This document shows positions 16,598-26,080 of a stretch of 64,000 nucleotides of DNA, piece by piece. The position numbers and the translations under genes are program-made. The stretch is from CAYSFW01 sp964620675. GTDB taxonomy: Bacteria; Pseudomonadota; Gammaproteobacteria; UWMA-0217. Each line of letters begins with the position of its first letter. Position 1 is the first letter of the stretch. The notes under the pieces were generated by a model. It saw nothing but the letters and a program-made list of their open reading frames with translations. It was not told the DNA's origin and did not search any database. The stretch is from the NCBI GenBank assembly GCA_964620675.1, contig CAZUJU010000004.1:1-64000 (forward strand). Direction: 5' to 3'.

Positions 16598-16674
16598 TGG
16601 CGCGCCCGAAGGGATTCGAACCCCTGACCTCAGCCTCCGGAGGGCTGCGCTCTATCCAGCTGAGCTACGGGCGC
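16598..16674 (-). tRNA. tRNA-Arg (anticodon CCG)
   Basis: The minus strand folds as a cloverleaf: acceptor GCGCCCG/CGGGCGC, D stem GCTC/GAGC, anticodon stem CAGCC/GGCTG with loop CTCCGGA (anticodon CCG, reading CGG), and T loop TTCGAAT. Discriminator G and the CCA end are encoded (16598-16601). The common spurious protein GAPEGIRTPDLS is read across it on the plus strand. Confidence 0.96.
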
Positions 16675-16850
16675 GTGGACAATCGGCTGCGAGTTTAACA
16701 CCAATTCGGCTTCTTGGACCTGCCCTGATACCCCGGACGGGGGCGCTAGAGGCTGGCACGAAACAGGTGTCTTTTAGGGCCGGATCAACGCGGGGCGCAA
16801 GAATACTGCATTTGCCGCCGAAACGTCCATGACTTACATGGCGCGAGCCA

Positions 16851-16880
16851 TTGGTCCGCTTCTGGCAATTTGCATATAAT
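16851..16880 (+). promoter_or_regulatory. Candidate promoter of the tri-haem cytochrome gene
   Basis: TTGGTC (16851-16856) and a perfect TATAAT (16875-16880) are 18 bp apart, about 65 bp before the coding start. Confidence 0.5.
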
Positions 16881-16945
16881 GACCGACGGCCCGGGTCGGG
16901 GCGGCGTTTCCGATATAAATCAATCCAAACACCAAGGGTGATTCT

Positions 16946-18151
16946 GTGCAGACCGAAGACAAAGAGGTGATGTCCAAGTTACTACTCGTGCTTGCCGTGT
17001 TGGTCATCATAACCGTGGTAGTTTTTCTCGGTGCACGTTTGTTGTCCACGATCAATGCGAACACGACCAAAGGGGCCGGGACGGACGAGTTCCAGCAACA
17101 GCGCGCAGCGTTGATCGATGAACGTATCAGGCCGGTCGGTGTAGTAGTCGCGGCCGATGCGTCCGCGCCAAAGGTTGAACGCTCGGGTGAGGAAATCGTC
17201 AAAAGCGCGTGCGCGACTTGCCACACCACCGGCGTACTCGGCGCCCCCAAAATCGGTGAAGCGGCCGATTGGACGCCGCGAATGGCCCAGGGCTTCGACG
17301 GGATCGTCGCCGCCTCGATCAACGGCAAAGGCAGCATGCCGGCACGTGGCGGTGATCCGACATTGACGGATGACGAGATCCGCAAGGCGGTCGCCAATAT
17401 GCTGAAAGCGTCGGGACAAAAAGCGCCGGACGTGGAGTCCGCCGCCGCTGCGGCCGATGGATCGTCGACCACCGACGCCGGGGCCAAGGTCTACCAGACC
17501 GCGTGTGGGTTTTGTCACGACGCGGGTGTCGCGGGTGCGCCGAAAACCGGCGATTCAGCGGCGTGGGCAGCGCGTATCGCCGCGGGCGTCGAGACCATGC
17601 ACACCAGCGCGATCAAGGGTATAGGCGCAATGCCGGCCAAGGGAGGCAACCCGGCGTTGAGTGACGAAGACGTCAAGCGTGCGGTGGATTACATGATCGA
17701 GCAATCGGGCGGTTCGCCCGCCGGGGGCGCCAGCGCAACGACGACAGGCGCACCGGCAGCGACCACGGCCGCTGAAGCGGCGCCTGCGGCTGCGGCGTTT
17801 GCGGCCAAGACGGCACTACCGGCCGTCGCCGCAACGACACTGCCGCCCGCGGCTGCGGCGCCTCCATTGCCCGAGTCGGCGCCAGCAAGCACGGTGGCAC
17901 CCGAAACGCTGGCGAGCGGCAAGCGCACCTACGACCTCGCCTGCGGATCGTGCCACAACGTCGGCTTGGCCGGCGCGCCGAAGCTCGGCGACACCGCCGC
18001 GTGGGACCGCTCGACCGCCGCTGGTATGGAATCGGTCTACCGCAATGCGATCAACGGCAAGGGACGGATGCCGCCGAAAGGTGGCCGACTCGACCTGTCC
18101 AACGCTGACGTTGCGGCCGCGGTCGACTATCTGGTCGCCCAATCCCGCTAG
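16946..18151 (+). CDS. Membrane-anchored tri-haem cytochrome c (c5-like domains)
   Basis: A 401-aa protein starting at GTG 16946, with AAGGG upstream at suitable spacing; ATG 16970 is an alternative. One helix (about 11-31) anchors it, leaving three c-type domains in the periplasm. Haem motifs are CATCH (89-93), CGFCH (187-191) and CGSCH (333-337). Each is followed by a GxMPxxGG loop with the probable axial methionine (131, 229, 375). An Ala/Pro/Thr-rich linker of about 65 residues separates domains 2 and 3. The role is electron transfer among periplasmic or membrane redox partners; the partner is unknown. No oxidase genes are adjacent. Confidence 0.93.
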   Translation: MQTEDKEVMSKLLLVLAVLVIITVVVFLGARLLSTINANTTKGAGTDEFQQQRAALIDERIRPVGVVVAADASAPKVERSGEEIVKSACATCHTTGVLGAPKIGEAADWTPRMAQGFDGIVAASINGKGSMPARGGDPTLTDDEIRKAVANMLKASGQKAPDVESAAAAADGSSTTDAGAKVYQTACGFCHDAGVAGAPKTGDSAAWAARIAAGVETMHTSAIKGIGAMPAKGGNPALSDEDVKRAVDYMIEQSGGSPAGGASATTTGAPAATTAAEAAPAAAAFAAKTALPAVAATTLPPAAAAPPLPESAPASTVAPETLASGKRTYDLACGSCHNVGLAGAPKLGDTAAWDRSTAAGMESVYRNAINGKGRMPPKGGRLDLSNADVAAAVDYLVAQSR

Positions 18152-18175
18152 CCAGTCGCTCGGCGTTATCGATAC

Positions 18176-18199
18176 GGCGCGCGCGACGCGCCTTTTTTT
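18176..18199 (+). terminator. Rho-independent terminator after the cytochrome gene
   Basis: A GGCGCG/CGCGCC stem (18176-18181 with 18187-18192) and a 5-nt loop are followed by seven T residues. Confidence 0.88.
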
Positions 18200-18554
18200 G
18201 CGTTGCGTCCGGCTTAGGCCGTGCCCCACGACGCACCATTGCAGAGACGAGCGGCGGAACTGGAGCGCCATGTCAGCGCGTCGATTCGGCGGCTACCGCC
18301 TCGTCAACCGCGCTGCGGGTATCGTCACGCGAGAACGCGATACCGCAGAAGCACGCCGGCATCACGGCGCCACGTCTGGGCGCGCGATCGAAGACGAATT
18401 GCGCTTCGCCAACCTCCACCAGCGATCCTACCCGGCCATTTCGGGTAACACCGAGCTTGTCGCTCATTTCTCGGCCAGGCTTGCAGATACGGGCGGACGC
18501 AACGCATAAGCCGCGGATCTCTTCTTTTTGCGGCGACCCGCAAGCGCCCTGCGG
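18200..18554. other. Intergenic region, no gene recognised
   Basis: About 350 bp between the terminator and the stop of the DUF1460 gene. Open frames exist on both strands but none resembles a family or has a convincing start. Confidence 0.4.
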
Positions 18555-19439
18555 CTAGCTGTTGCGCCACCGCGCCACAACGATCCCACCATGCGACCTG
18601 TTGCGCTTCAAGTAGTCACTCAGCGGCACTTTGGAAACCATCACCCGCCCGAATTCGGACGAGGCGTGAACGAGCCACGTCCGGCCGGCGTGGCGCAGCG
18701 CGAAGCCTTGGTGGGCGATATCAAGGCCGGGCTTGGTGGAGGTGAGGGCGATGATGTCGCCGTCGATCAGTTGGTCTTCGATGGCGGCGACGCGCTGTTT
18801 GGGGATGAAGTGGCGCGGCGTTTGGCTGAGCGCGACTTCGGCGGCGTGCACGGCGGCAAGTTGATTGGGGTCGGCGAGTTCGGGGTAGCGGTCGGGGTGC
18901 AAGCTCATGTAGCGGATCGGTCGCGCGTCCACGACGACACCGGGAAGTTGCTGCGTGATGTCGGTGAACAGGCCGGCCGCCTCGCCCTGCCTCAGCCACT
19001 CGCTGAAGTAGTGCAACCGCGAGCCGTAGCCTTGCATCCGGCCGTGCCGGTAACGCAGCGCGCGCAACCGGTCGCGAAAGCCGTCAATGTTAGGTTGTTC
19101 AGTCGGCGCGGCACTCAAGGCAACGGCAGTCGCGACCTCGACCAAGGTCCAACAGTCGAAGGCGTCGAAACGGTCGATCAGCATCCGCTCACCAGGGTTG
19201 TCGTCAAGCGTCGCGGCGCGATAGGGCTTGCCCTCGAAGGCGCGCGCGACGGCCAGCGCCGCACCGGCAGGGTCGTCCGGATGGCGTTTGGCGATCCGCC
19301 ACGACGCAGTAAAAGCGTCCACGGTAGATGCCGCCGCCCCAACGGGTAAGGCCAACCCAAAACAGGCCAGCAACACCAGCGCTCGCCAACCGGTGACGGC
19401 GGCGCGTTGAGCCGCTGCTCGCAACAGAGGCTTACCCAA
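18555..19439 (-). CDS. DUF1460-family exported amidase-like protein
   Basis: About 294 aa. The family is recognised from FDCWTLVE (probable catalytic cysteine), RLHYFSEWL, and IAHQGFALR followed by LVHAS; members have a papain-like NlpC/P60-related fold and are predicted cell-wall amidases or peptidases. No ATG precedes the signal peptide (ALVLLACFGLALPVGAAA). I chose TTG ending at 19439 (then GKPLLRAAA), which gives a basic n-region; GTG or other TTG codons nearby are possible. The start lies about 40 nt after the GGDEF/EAL stop, so the two may be one transcript. Confidence 0.78.
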   Translation of the reverse strand: MGKPLLRAAAQRAAVTGWRALVLLACFGLALPVGAAASTVDAFTASWRIAKRHPDDPAGAALAVARAFEGKPYRAATLDDNPGERMLIDRFDAFDCWTLVEVATAVALSAAPTEQPNIDGFRDRLRALRYRHGRMQGYGSRLHYFSEWLRQGEAAGLFTDITQQLPGVVVDARPIRYMSLHPDRYPELADPNQLAAVHAAEVALSQTPRHFIPKQRVAAIEDQLIDGDIIALTSTKPGLDIAHQGFALRHAGRTWLVHASSEFGRVMVSKVPLSDYLKRNRSHGGIVVARWRNS

Positions 19440-19482
19440 GTTCAGCGACAACCCCAAAACCCACCCGACGCACGCGCACCGT

Positions 19483-22236
19483 TTACGCCGCCTGCGATCG
19501 TTGCCACTCGCTGAGCGGTTGCGGATACGAAAGCGCGAAGCCTTGCGCAAGGTCGACCTTGAGCACCGAGAGTTCGCGCAGGATCGCTTCGTCCTCGACG
19601 AATTCGGCGATGGTTTGCAACTCCAAGGTGTGCCCGACCTCGTTGATCGCGCCGACCATGGCGCGGTCGACCTTGTCGGTGAGCATGTCCTGTACAAATC
19701 GGCCGTCGATTTTTAGATAGTCGACCGGGAGCGCCTTGAGGTAGGCGAACGAACTGAGGCCGCTGCCGAAATCGTCGAGCGCGAAACGGCAACCGAGGGC
19801 ACGCAGTTCCCGCATGAAGTGTCCCGCGACGGTCAAATTTTCAATCGCCGCGGTTTCGGTGATTTCAAAGCACACTTGCGTCGGCGGGATGCGATGACTC
19901 GCGAACAACTTCCGGACGTACTCCAGAAAGCCGACGGCGTTAAGCGACAGCCCCGAGAGATTGATCGCGACCATCAAATCGCGCGGCGTACCCAGCGTCT
20001 CGTACCAGCGGAAGGTCTCGCGTATCACCCAGCGGTCGAGCAACGGCATCAGGTTGTAGCGTTCGGCCGAGGACAGGAAGGTCTCCGGCAGAATCACCTC
20101 GCCGTTTTCGCCCCGCATGCGCAGCAGGACTTCGAGGTGGCAGCTCTGGTTCCGCCGGGACACGTCGACCGGCACGATTTCCTGGTAGAACAAATGGAAC
20201 GCCCCTTGTTCGATCGAGCGTGTGATGCGGGTGGCCCAGTCCATATCGCGCATCCGCTGGCGGATTTCGATATCGCTGTCTTGATAGACGCGAATGCAAT
20301 GCCGGCCGCGCCCTTTGGCGGCAAAGCAAGCGACGTCGGCATGACTCATCAACTGTTCCACGGAATCGCTGCTCGACGTCACCGCGACCATGCCGATCGA
20401 AACACCGATATCGAAGCTGCGTTCCCCCCACGGGAACTGCGTCGCCTTCAGCGCGTCAAGCAATACATGCCCGATCACAAGCCCCTCGTCGAGCGTGCAG
20501 TGACGCAGCAATACGCCGAATTCATCGCCCCCCAGCCGCGCCAAGGTATCGGTGCGGCGCAATGAGCCACGCAGCTTTTGCGCTATCACCCGCAACAGGT
20601 GATCGCCGGCCTTGTGCCCGCAGGTGTCGTTGACCAGTTTGAATTGATCAAGGTCGAGGTACATCAGGATATGCCGCCCGTTTTCCTGCTGTGCCTGCTC
20701 AAGCAACTCGTTAAGTTGCGCTTCGAATTCGCGCCGATTGAAAATGCCGGTCAACAGATCGTGCCGCGCTTGATATTCGAGTTCGCGCTGCAACTTGACC
20801 TTTTCCGTCACGTCGAGAAACACCAGCACGTAGCCGATCACTTGGTCACTGTGATTTCGAATCGGCGCAACATTGTAAGTGATCAACAGGCGCCGCCCGC
20901 TGCGCGCGTGCAGCTCGGCCTGCAAGTGCTGAGCCTGGGTGTCGTCCCCCTTCGCCATGAAGAAACTAACCGGATCATCGATGCGCGCCGCGTCGTTGAA
21001 TTCGCGAATCACGAAGATCTCCGCGAGGCGGCTGAAGCGGGCCTGGTAAAAGGTCCAACCGGTGAGTTGCTCCGCCGCCGCATTCATGAAATCGATCCTA
21101 AAATGCGTGTTGACAGTGATGACCGCGTCGCCGATCGATTCGAGCGTGACCTGCATCCGCTCCTTTTCCATCGAAAGACGCTCGTTCGCCGCATAGAGCC
21201 GCGAAACGTCTAGCAGATAGCCGTCGAAATGCGAAACCTTACCGGCGGCGTTGACCACCGGCACGCGGTGATCCATCACCCAGCGAGTATCGCCACCGGC
21301 TGTGGTGAAACGATATTCAAGACGATTGTCTGCCCCTGCGATGTCCCGAGAGCCGGATTCCGGAAAACCTCGAACAAACTCCCGATCATCTGCGTCGACC
21401 AACGCCATGTAGAACTGCCCGCTCAGCGCGCGGGCGGAGTATCCGAACTGCGCGATATTGTGCGAGATCCGCTCGATCGGCCATCCAGGTGTTGCCGCGC
21501 AACGGTAGGTCACAACCGGACCGCGCTCAAGCCGGGCACGTTCGGGCGAAATTCTGCAATCATCCTTGCGTCGCTGCCGCGTTTCCTGACGTACGGCGTA
21601 ACGAGCAGCGGCAAAATCCGCCTTGAGACTACGATTTTGCGCGTGAACATCCAAAATCCGTAACGCCGAGAGCCACATGCGCCGGACAATCACGAATTCA
21701 CCGGCCGCCAACATGCTCAACGCAACGCCGAGCCAGCGGATATCGATATCGGGATGCAGCATCAGCCAAGCGATCAACGCGAGCCAAATCGGCGCTACAA
21801 ACGCGGCGAACACGCGAGGACTCTCACGGTACGCCACCATCGCCGCAACCGTCACGCCAACCATCAGCGTCGTTACACCGATCTGCAGCTGCCAAGGCAT
21901 GGACGGCGAGATGAACGCGGGTAGAGCCCCCCACACGATGCCGGTTGCAAGCGTGCCGACCAAGTGAACTTGACGCTCGCGATGTCGCACGATCCACCCG
22001 CGCGCGATCACCAGGTTCAGCCCGTGAACTTGGAATAAGCGTGCAATGGTCAACCCCGTGTGCACCACCAACCAAGCGCCAAAGCCAGCTTCCGGGGCGT
22101 AATAGGTCCCGAACAGGAAAGCGACATTACCCAAGATCAGGCTAAAGAAAAGAAACGTAATTGCGTAACGGTAGAGCGCATTCTCCAGCGCGCCCGCCTG
22201 CGCCATACCTAGCGGCAATTTATCGCCCGAATCCAT
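19483..22236 (-). CDS. Membrane-bound GGDEF-EAL protein with PAS sensing domains
   Basis: About 917 aa, counting from ATG ending 22236 (AGAGAAA just upstream); an in-frame ATG 30 codons earlier is possible. Order: about five N-terminal membrane helices, a PAS/PAC unit (TRWVMDHRVPVVNAAG), a second PAS (LESIGDAVITVNTHF), a GGDEF domain with intact RLGGDEF, and an EAL domain. The EAL signature reads EVL instead of EAL, but CFEITE, DDFGSG and LKIDGRFV metal and catalytic residues are kept. It could make or break down c-di-GMP, or do both. The input signal is unknown. Confidence 0.92.
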   Translation of the reverse strand: MDSGDKLPLGMAQAGALENALYRYAITFLFFSLILGNVAFLFGTYYAPEAGFGAWLVVHTGLTIARLFQVHGLNLVIARGWIVRHRERQVHLVGTLATGIVWGALPAFISPSMPWQLQIGVTTLMVGVTVAAMVAYRESPRVFAAFVAPIWLALIAWLMLHPDIDIRWLGVALSMLAAGEFVIVRRMWLSALRILDVHAQNRSLKADFAAARYAVRQETRQRRKDDCRISPERARLERGPVVTYRCAATPGWPIERISHNIAQFGYSARALSGQFYMALVDADDREFVRGFPESGSRDIAGADNRLEYRFTTAGGDTRWVMDHRVPVVNAAGKVSHFDGYLLDVSRLYAANERLSMEKERMQVTLESIGDAVITVNTHFRIDFMNAAAEQLTGWTFYQARFSRLAEIFVIREFNDAARIDDPVSFFMAKGDDTQAQHLQAELHARSGRRLLITYNVAPIRNHSDQVIGYVLVFLDVTEKVKLQRELEYQARHDLLTGIFNRREFEAQLNELLEQAQQENGRHILMYLDLDQFKLVNDTCGHKAGDHLLRVIAQKLRGSLRRTDTLARLGGDEFGVLLRHCTLDEGLVIGHVLLDALKATQFPWGERSFDIGVSIGMVAVTSSSDSVEQLMSHADVACFAAKGRGRHCIRVYQDSDIEIRQRMRDMDWATRITRSIEQGAFHLFYQEIVPVDVSRRNQSCHLEVLLRMRGENGEVILPETFLSSAERYNLMPLLDRWVIRETFRWYETLGTPRDLMVAINLSGLSLNAVGFLEYVRKLFASHRIPPTQVCFEITETAAIENLTVAGHFMRELRALGCRFALDDFGSGLSSFAYLKALPVDYLKIDGRFVQDMLTDKVDRAMVGAINEVGHTLELQTIAEFVEDEAILRELSVLKVDLAQGFALSYPQPLSEWQRSQAA

Positions 22237-22460
22237 TTTCTCTGGTCGTCCCACCATCCAAACTCCATAACGCGCTCCGCCGACATACTCGGTCAGCACA
22301 AACCGGTTTTGGTCGGTCGGCACCAAACCCCGCTCGAGACCGGGCGAGGCCTTGTCGGTCTAGAAATCGGATGATGCGGGTATTTCGCTTTGCATTCAGT
22401 GAGACAGTCCCGGTTTTCGATGATCAACGGCAGGATCAATGTCCCTAAACGCATTTCCCT

Positions 22461-22488
22461 TAACGAAACAACCCCGCACGAGGCGGGG
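22461..22488 (-). terminator. Terminator of groESL
   Basis: On the minus strand CCCCGC (loop CTCGT) GCGGGG is followed by TTGTTTCGTT. It lies about 35 bp after the groEL stop. Confidence 0.8.
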
Positions 22489-22522
22489 CTGTTCGAGGTT
22501 CAAGAACCAATGCAGCTTGCGC

Positions 22523-24175
22523 TTACATCATGTCCATACCACCCATGCCACCCATGCCGCCCATGTCGCCACCCGACATCGACGCACCGGACTCCTTCTT
22601 CGGCGCCTCACCCACCATCGCCTCGGTGGTGATGATCAGGCCAGCCACCGAAGCCGCGTTTTGCAGCGCGGTACGGCTCACTTTGGTCGGGTCCAGGATG
22701 CCCATTTCGATCATGTCACCGTACTCGTCGGTCGCGGCGTTATAACCGTAGTTGCCGGTAGATTGAGCAACATTGTTCAGCACCACCGATGCCTCAACTC
22801 CGGCGTTGCCGACGATCTGGCGCAGCGGCTCTTCCATCGCGCGACGGGCGATGTTGATGCCGACGTCCTGATCGTGGTTGGCGCCTTTAAGGCCCTTAAC
22901 GGCTTGCAAGGCGCGGATCAGCGCTACGCCACCACCAGGTACCACGCCCTCCTCGACCGCTGCGCGCGTGGCGTGCAGGGCGTCTTCAACGCGGGCTTTC
23001 TTTTCCTTCATTTCGACTTCGGTCGCGGCACCGACTTTGATCACCGCAACGCCACCGGCCAGCTTGGCCACGCGCTCTTGCAGCTTTTCCTTGTCGTAGT
23101 CGGAGGTCGCTTCTTCGATCTGGGCACGGATCTGATCAACCCGGGCCTTGATCTCTTCGGGACGGCCCGCACCATCGATGACGGTGGAGTTTTCCTTGGA
23201 GATGACGATCTTCTTGGCGCGGCCGAGGTCGTTGAGGGTGGCCTTTTCGAGCGACAGACCGACCTCCTCGGAGATCACCTGACCACCGGTGAGGATCGCG
23301 ATGTCCTGCAACATGGCCTTGCGGCGATCGCCGAAGCCCGGTGCCTTGACCGCGCAAACCTTGAGGATGCCACGAATGGTGTTGACAACCAGCGTCGCCA
23401 GCGCCTCGCCTTCGACGTCTTCGGCGACAATCAGCAGCGGCTTACCCGCTTTGGCGACTGCTTCCAGTACCGGCAGCAGTTCGCGGATGTTGGAGATCTT
23501 CTTGTCGAACAGCAACACGAACGGATCTTCCATCTCCGTGCTCATGTTCTGCTGGTTGTTGACGAAATACGGCGACAGGTAACCGCGGTCGAACTGCATG
23601 CCCTCGACGACGTCGAGTTCGTTGTCCAGCGACTTGCCTTCCTCCACGGTTATGACACCCTCTTTACCGACCTTGGCCATCGCGTCGGCGATGATCTGGC
23701 CGATCGAGTCGTCGGAGTTGGCGGAGATGGTGCCAACCTGGGCAATTGCCTTATTGTCGGCGCAAGGCTTGGAAATGTCCTTCAGCTGATTAACGGCGGC
23801 GGCCACGGCCTTGTCGATCCCGCGCTTGAGATCCATCGGGTTCATGCCGGCGGCGACCGCCTTCATGCCTTCGCGGACCATGGCTTGCGCCAGAACAGTC
23901 GCGGTGGTGGTGCCGTCTCCGGCGACATCGGAGGTCTGGGAAGCGACTTCCTTCACCATCTGCGCGCCCATGTTTTCGAACTTGTCCTCAAGCTCGATTT
24001 CCTTGGCGACCGAAACGCCGTCCTTGGTGACGGTCGGGGAGCCGAACGATTTCTCCAGCACCACGTTGCGACCTTTCGGGCCGAGGGTGACTTTAACTGC
24101 GTTGGCCAGGATATTGACCCCACGAACCATGCGGGCGCGGGCGTCGTCGCCGAAACGTACTTCTTTAGCTGCCAT
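22523..24175 (-). CDS. groEL: Chaperonin GroEL (60 kDa)
   Basis: A 550-aa ATP-dependent folding chaperonin of the cytoplasm that assembles as a double heptamer with GroES. Signature sequences include AAKEVRFGDDAR, VTLGPKGRNVVLEKSFG, VAGDGTTTATVLAQ and the Gly-Met-rich tail ending GGMGGMDMM. Length matches the family. It follows groES by 38 bp in one operon under the CIRCE-controlled promoter. Confidence 0.99.
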   Translation of the reverse strand: MAAKEVRFGDDARARMVRGVNILANAVKVTLGPKGRNVVLEKSFGSPTVTKDGVSVAKEIELEDKFENMGAQMVKEVASQTSDVAGDGTTTATVLAQAMVREGMKAVAAGMNPMDLKRGIDKAVAAAVNQLKDISKPCADNKAIAQVGTISANSDDSIGQIIADAMAKVGKEGVITVEEGKSLDNELDVVEGMQFDRGYLSPYFVNNQQNMSTEMEDPFVLLFDKKISNIRELLPVLEAVAKAGKPLLIVAEDVEGEALATLVVNTIRGILKVCAVKAPGFGDRRKAMLQDIAILTGGQVISEEVGLSLEKATLNDLGRAKKIVISKENSTVIDGAGRPEEIKARVDQIRAQIEEATSDYDKEKLQERVAKLAGGVAVIKVGAATEVEMKEKKARVEDALHATRAAVEEGVVPGGGVALIRALQAVKGLKGANHDQDVGINIARRAMEEPLRQIVGNAGVEASVVLNNVAQSTGNYGYNAATDEYGDMIEMGILDPTKVSRTALQNAASVAGLIITTEAMVGEAPKKESGASMSGGDMGGMGGMGGMDMM

Positions 24176-24213
24176 GTTGTAATTACCTCGAATTCTGTAA
24201 CTGATGTGATCGA

Positions 24214-24504
24214 TTAGGCTTCGATAACCGCGATGACGTCGTCTTCGCGCATGACCAGGTACTCCTGACCATCCACCTTGACCGTGCTGCCGGAATACTT
24301 ACCGAAAAGTACCTTGTTACCGACCTTCAGATCGAGGCCGCGCACATCACCATTTTCAAGAATCTTGCCGTGACCGACGGCGACGACTTCACCGCGATCG
24401 GGCTTTTCGGTCGCGGTGTCAGGGATCACGATACCGCCGGCGCTCATGCGCTCCTCTTCCAGGCGTTTGATCACCACGCGATCGTGCAGTGGACGAATTT
24501 TCAT
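24214..24504 (-). CDS. groES: Co-chaperonin GroES (10 kDa)
   Basis: A 96-aa lid protein for GroEL. The start is ATG ending 24504 (MKIRPLHDRVVIKR) with GGAGG upstream; the five-codon longer frame is not expected. The mobile loop is ERMSAGGIVIPDTA and the C-terminal part LVMREDDVIAVIE. First gene of groESL. Confidence 0.99.
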   Translation of the reverse strand: MKIRPLHDRVVIKRLEEERMSAGGIVIPDTATEKPDRGEVVAVGHGKILENGDVRGLDLKVGNKVLFGKYSGSTVKVDGQEYLVMREDDVIAVIEA

Positions 24505-24559
24505 TTGGAGAACCTCCATGAAGATGGTTGAGAAAACAATATTACGCGAGGGCCGGCTG

Positions 24560-24586
24560 TTAGCACTCAGCTCAAGCGAGTGCTAA
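24560..24586 (-). promoter_or_regulatory. CIRCE operator (HrcA-binding site)
   Basis: A perfect 9-9-9 inverted repeat TTAGCACTC-N9-GAGTGCTAA lies just downstream of the groESL -10 element. CIRCE is the established target of the HrcA repressor, so groESL should be repressed by HrcA and induced by heat. The hrcA gene itself is not in this window. Confidence 0.97.
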
Positions 24587-24587
24587 T

Positions 24588-24616
24588 AATATGGAAAGCG
24601 AACGCCGCCGTGTCAA
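24588..24616 (-). promoter_or_regulatory. Sigma-70-type promoter of groESL
   Basis: Minus strand TTGACA (24611-24616), a 17-bp spacer, then CATATT (24588-24593). The position next to CIRCE supports a housekeeping promoter under HrcA control and not a sigma-32 promoter. Confidence 0.8.
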
Positions 24617-24894
24617 CCGTATCCCCTCGCCGTGCGGGTCATTGACCTCGCGCGGCGCGCTCCGCGGCGCTTGTCGCGGTGCGCATGGTGAGCGGATCTA
24701 CACGACCGAGCCGCGCCATCACCCTCGGTGTGCGCGCTAAATGGGTATGGCTCGAGCCGATTTCAAGCGCCACCCAAAGAAAATTACCGACCAAGCGATT
24801 CCTCAACCGTATGAACGGCGTGGTCACCGAGAGTCGGCGCGAAACCGCAAGTTGCGTTGCACCGCCGGGCGAATCGCAGGATCATGAATCGACC

Positions 24895-25992
24895 ATGCCT
24901 GACGCCACTCCGCCCGCCACGACCCACCGAGAGGTCGATTTCGACGAACTCGCCCGGTCCATCAAGTCCTGGGGCATTGCACTCGGATTTCAGGCGATTG
25001 GCATCACGGACACCGCTCTCGATCGCGCCGAGCACCACTTGCAAGCCTGGCTCGAATACGGTCGCCACGGCGAAATGGATTATATGCATCGCCACGGGAC
25101 CAAGCGCAGCCGCCCGTCCGAACTGGTGCCGGGCACCCGCCGCGTGATCAGCGCGCGACTGGACTACTGGCCACCTCAGACCGCCGATGCATGGGCGGTG
25201 CTGGCGCAGCCGGACTTGGGGTTCGTGTCGCGTTATGCGCTCGGGCGCGACTACCATAAAGTGCTGCGGCAACGCCTGCGACAGCTGGCCCGCCAAATCG
25301 AAGAGGTCGTCGGCGAGTTCGGCTACCGCGTTTTCAGCGACAGTGCACCGGTACTCGAAAAAGCACTGGCCGAGAAAGCCGGGCTCGGCTGGATCGGCAA
25401 ACACACCAATCTCCTCGATCGTGGCGCGGGCTCGTGGTTTTTTCTCGGCGAGATACTTACCGATCTACCGCTCCCGGTTGACGCCCCCGCCTCCGATCAC
25501 TGCGGGCGCTGCCAGGCCTGTATCGATATTTGCCCTACCCGCGCCATCCTCGCGCCCTATCAACTGGACGCGCGCCGCTGCATTTCCTATCTCACCATCG
25601 AACTGCACGGCGCGATCCCGGTCGAATTGCGCCCTTTGCTCGGCAACCGCATTTACGGCTGCGACGACTGCCAGCTGGTCTGCCCGTGGAATCGCTTCGC
25701 TACGCCGACGACACTGCCGGACTTTGCCGCCCGCCATCGCCTCGACGCCCCGGATCTGATTGAGTTATTTGGCTGGAGCGAGGCGGCGTTTCTGCGTTAC
25801 ACCGCGGGCAGCGCGATTCGACGGATCGGGCATACGCGCTGGTTGCGCAACCTCGCGGTGGCACTCGGCAATGCGCCGACCAGTCCCGCCATTGTGGCGG
25901 CGCTGGTTACCCGCCGCGAACACCCGGCGGAGCTGGTGCGCGAGCACGTCGATTGGGCGTTGCGGCAACACGGGCGCCGACCGTCGGACTGA
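24895..25992 (+). CDS. queG: Epoxyqueuosine reductase QueG
   Basis: A 365-aa cobalamin-dependent enzyme for the last step of queuosine synthesis in tRNA (epoxyqueuosine to queuosine). Start at ATG 24895 (MPDATPPATT); the frame is open 72 codons further upstream without similarity. Conserved parts are LGFQAIGITD, the AGLGWIGKHTNLL segment, and two 4Fe-4S sites with CGRCQACIDICPTRAI and CDDCQLVCPWN. A C-terminal HEAT-like part (IRRIGHTRWLRNLAVALGN) binds tRNA in characterised homologues. It stands alone here. Confidence 0.95.
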   Translation: MPDATPPATTHREVDFDELARSIKSWGIALGFQAIGITDTALDRAEHHLQAWLEYGRHGEMDYMHRHGTKRSRPSELVPGTRRVISARLDYWPPQTADAWAVLAQPDLGFVSRYALGRDYHKVLRQRLRQLARQIEEVVGEFGYRVFSDSAPVLEKALAEKAGLGWIGKHTNLLDRGAGSWFFLGEILTDLPLPVDAPASDHCGRCQACIDICPTRAILAPYQLDARRCISYLTIELHGAIPVELRPLLGNRIYGCDDCQLVCPWNRFATPTTLPDFAARHRLDAPDLIELFGWSEAAFLRYTAGSAIRRIGHTRWLRNLAVALGNAPTSPAIVAALVTRREHPAELVREHVDWALRQHGRRPSD

Positions 25993-26080
25993 TTTCCACC
26001 GGCATTCGCGCCGCCGGACGTGGCGTGAGCGCGGCTTTTTGTTAGCATGAGCCGACTTGTAATCAGGAGCATCGAATCGC

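Noticed and set aside
16446..16832. 128-codon frame containing GAPEGIRTPDLS
   Set aside because: It is the familiar false translation of the antisense strand of a tRNA gene (tRNA-Arg at 16598-16674).
22439..24217. 592-codon plus-strand open frame opposite groEL
   Set aside because: It is an antisense shadow of a highly conserved GC-rich gene and has no family similarity.
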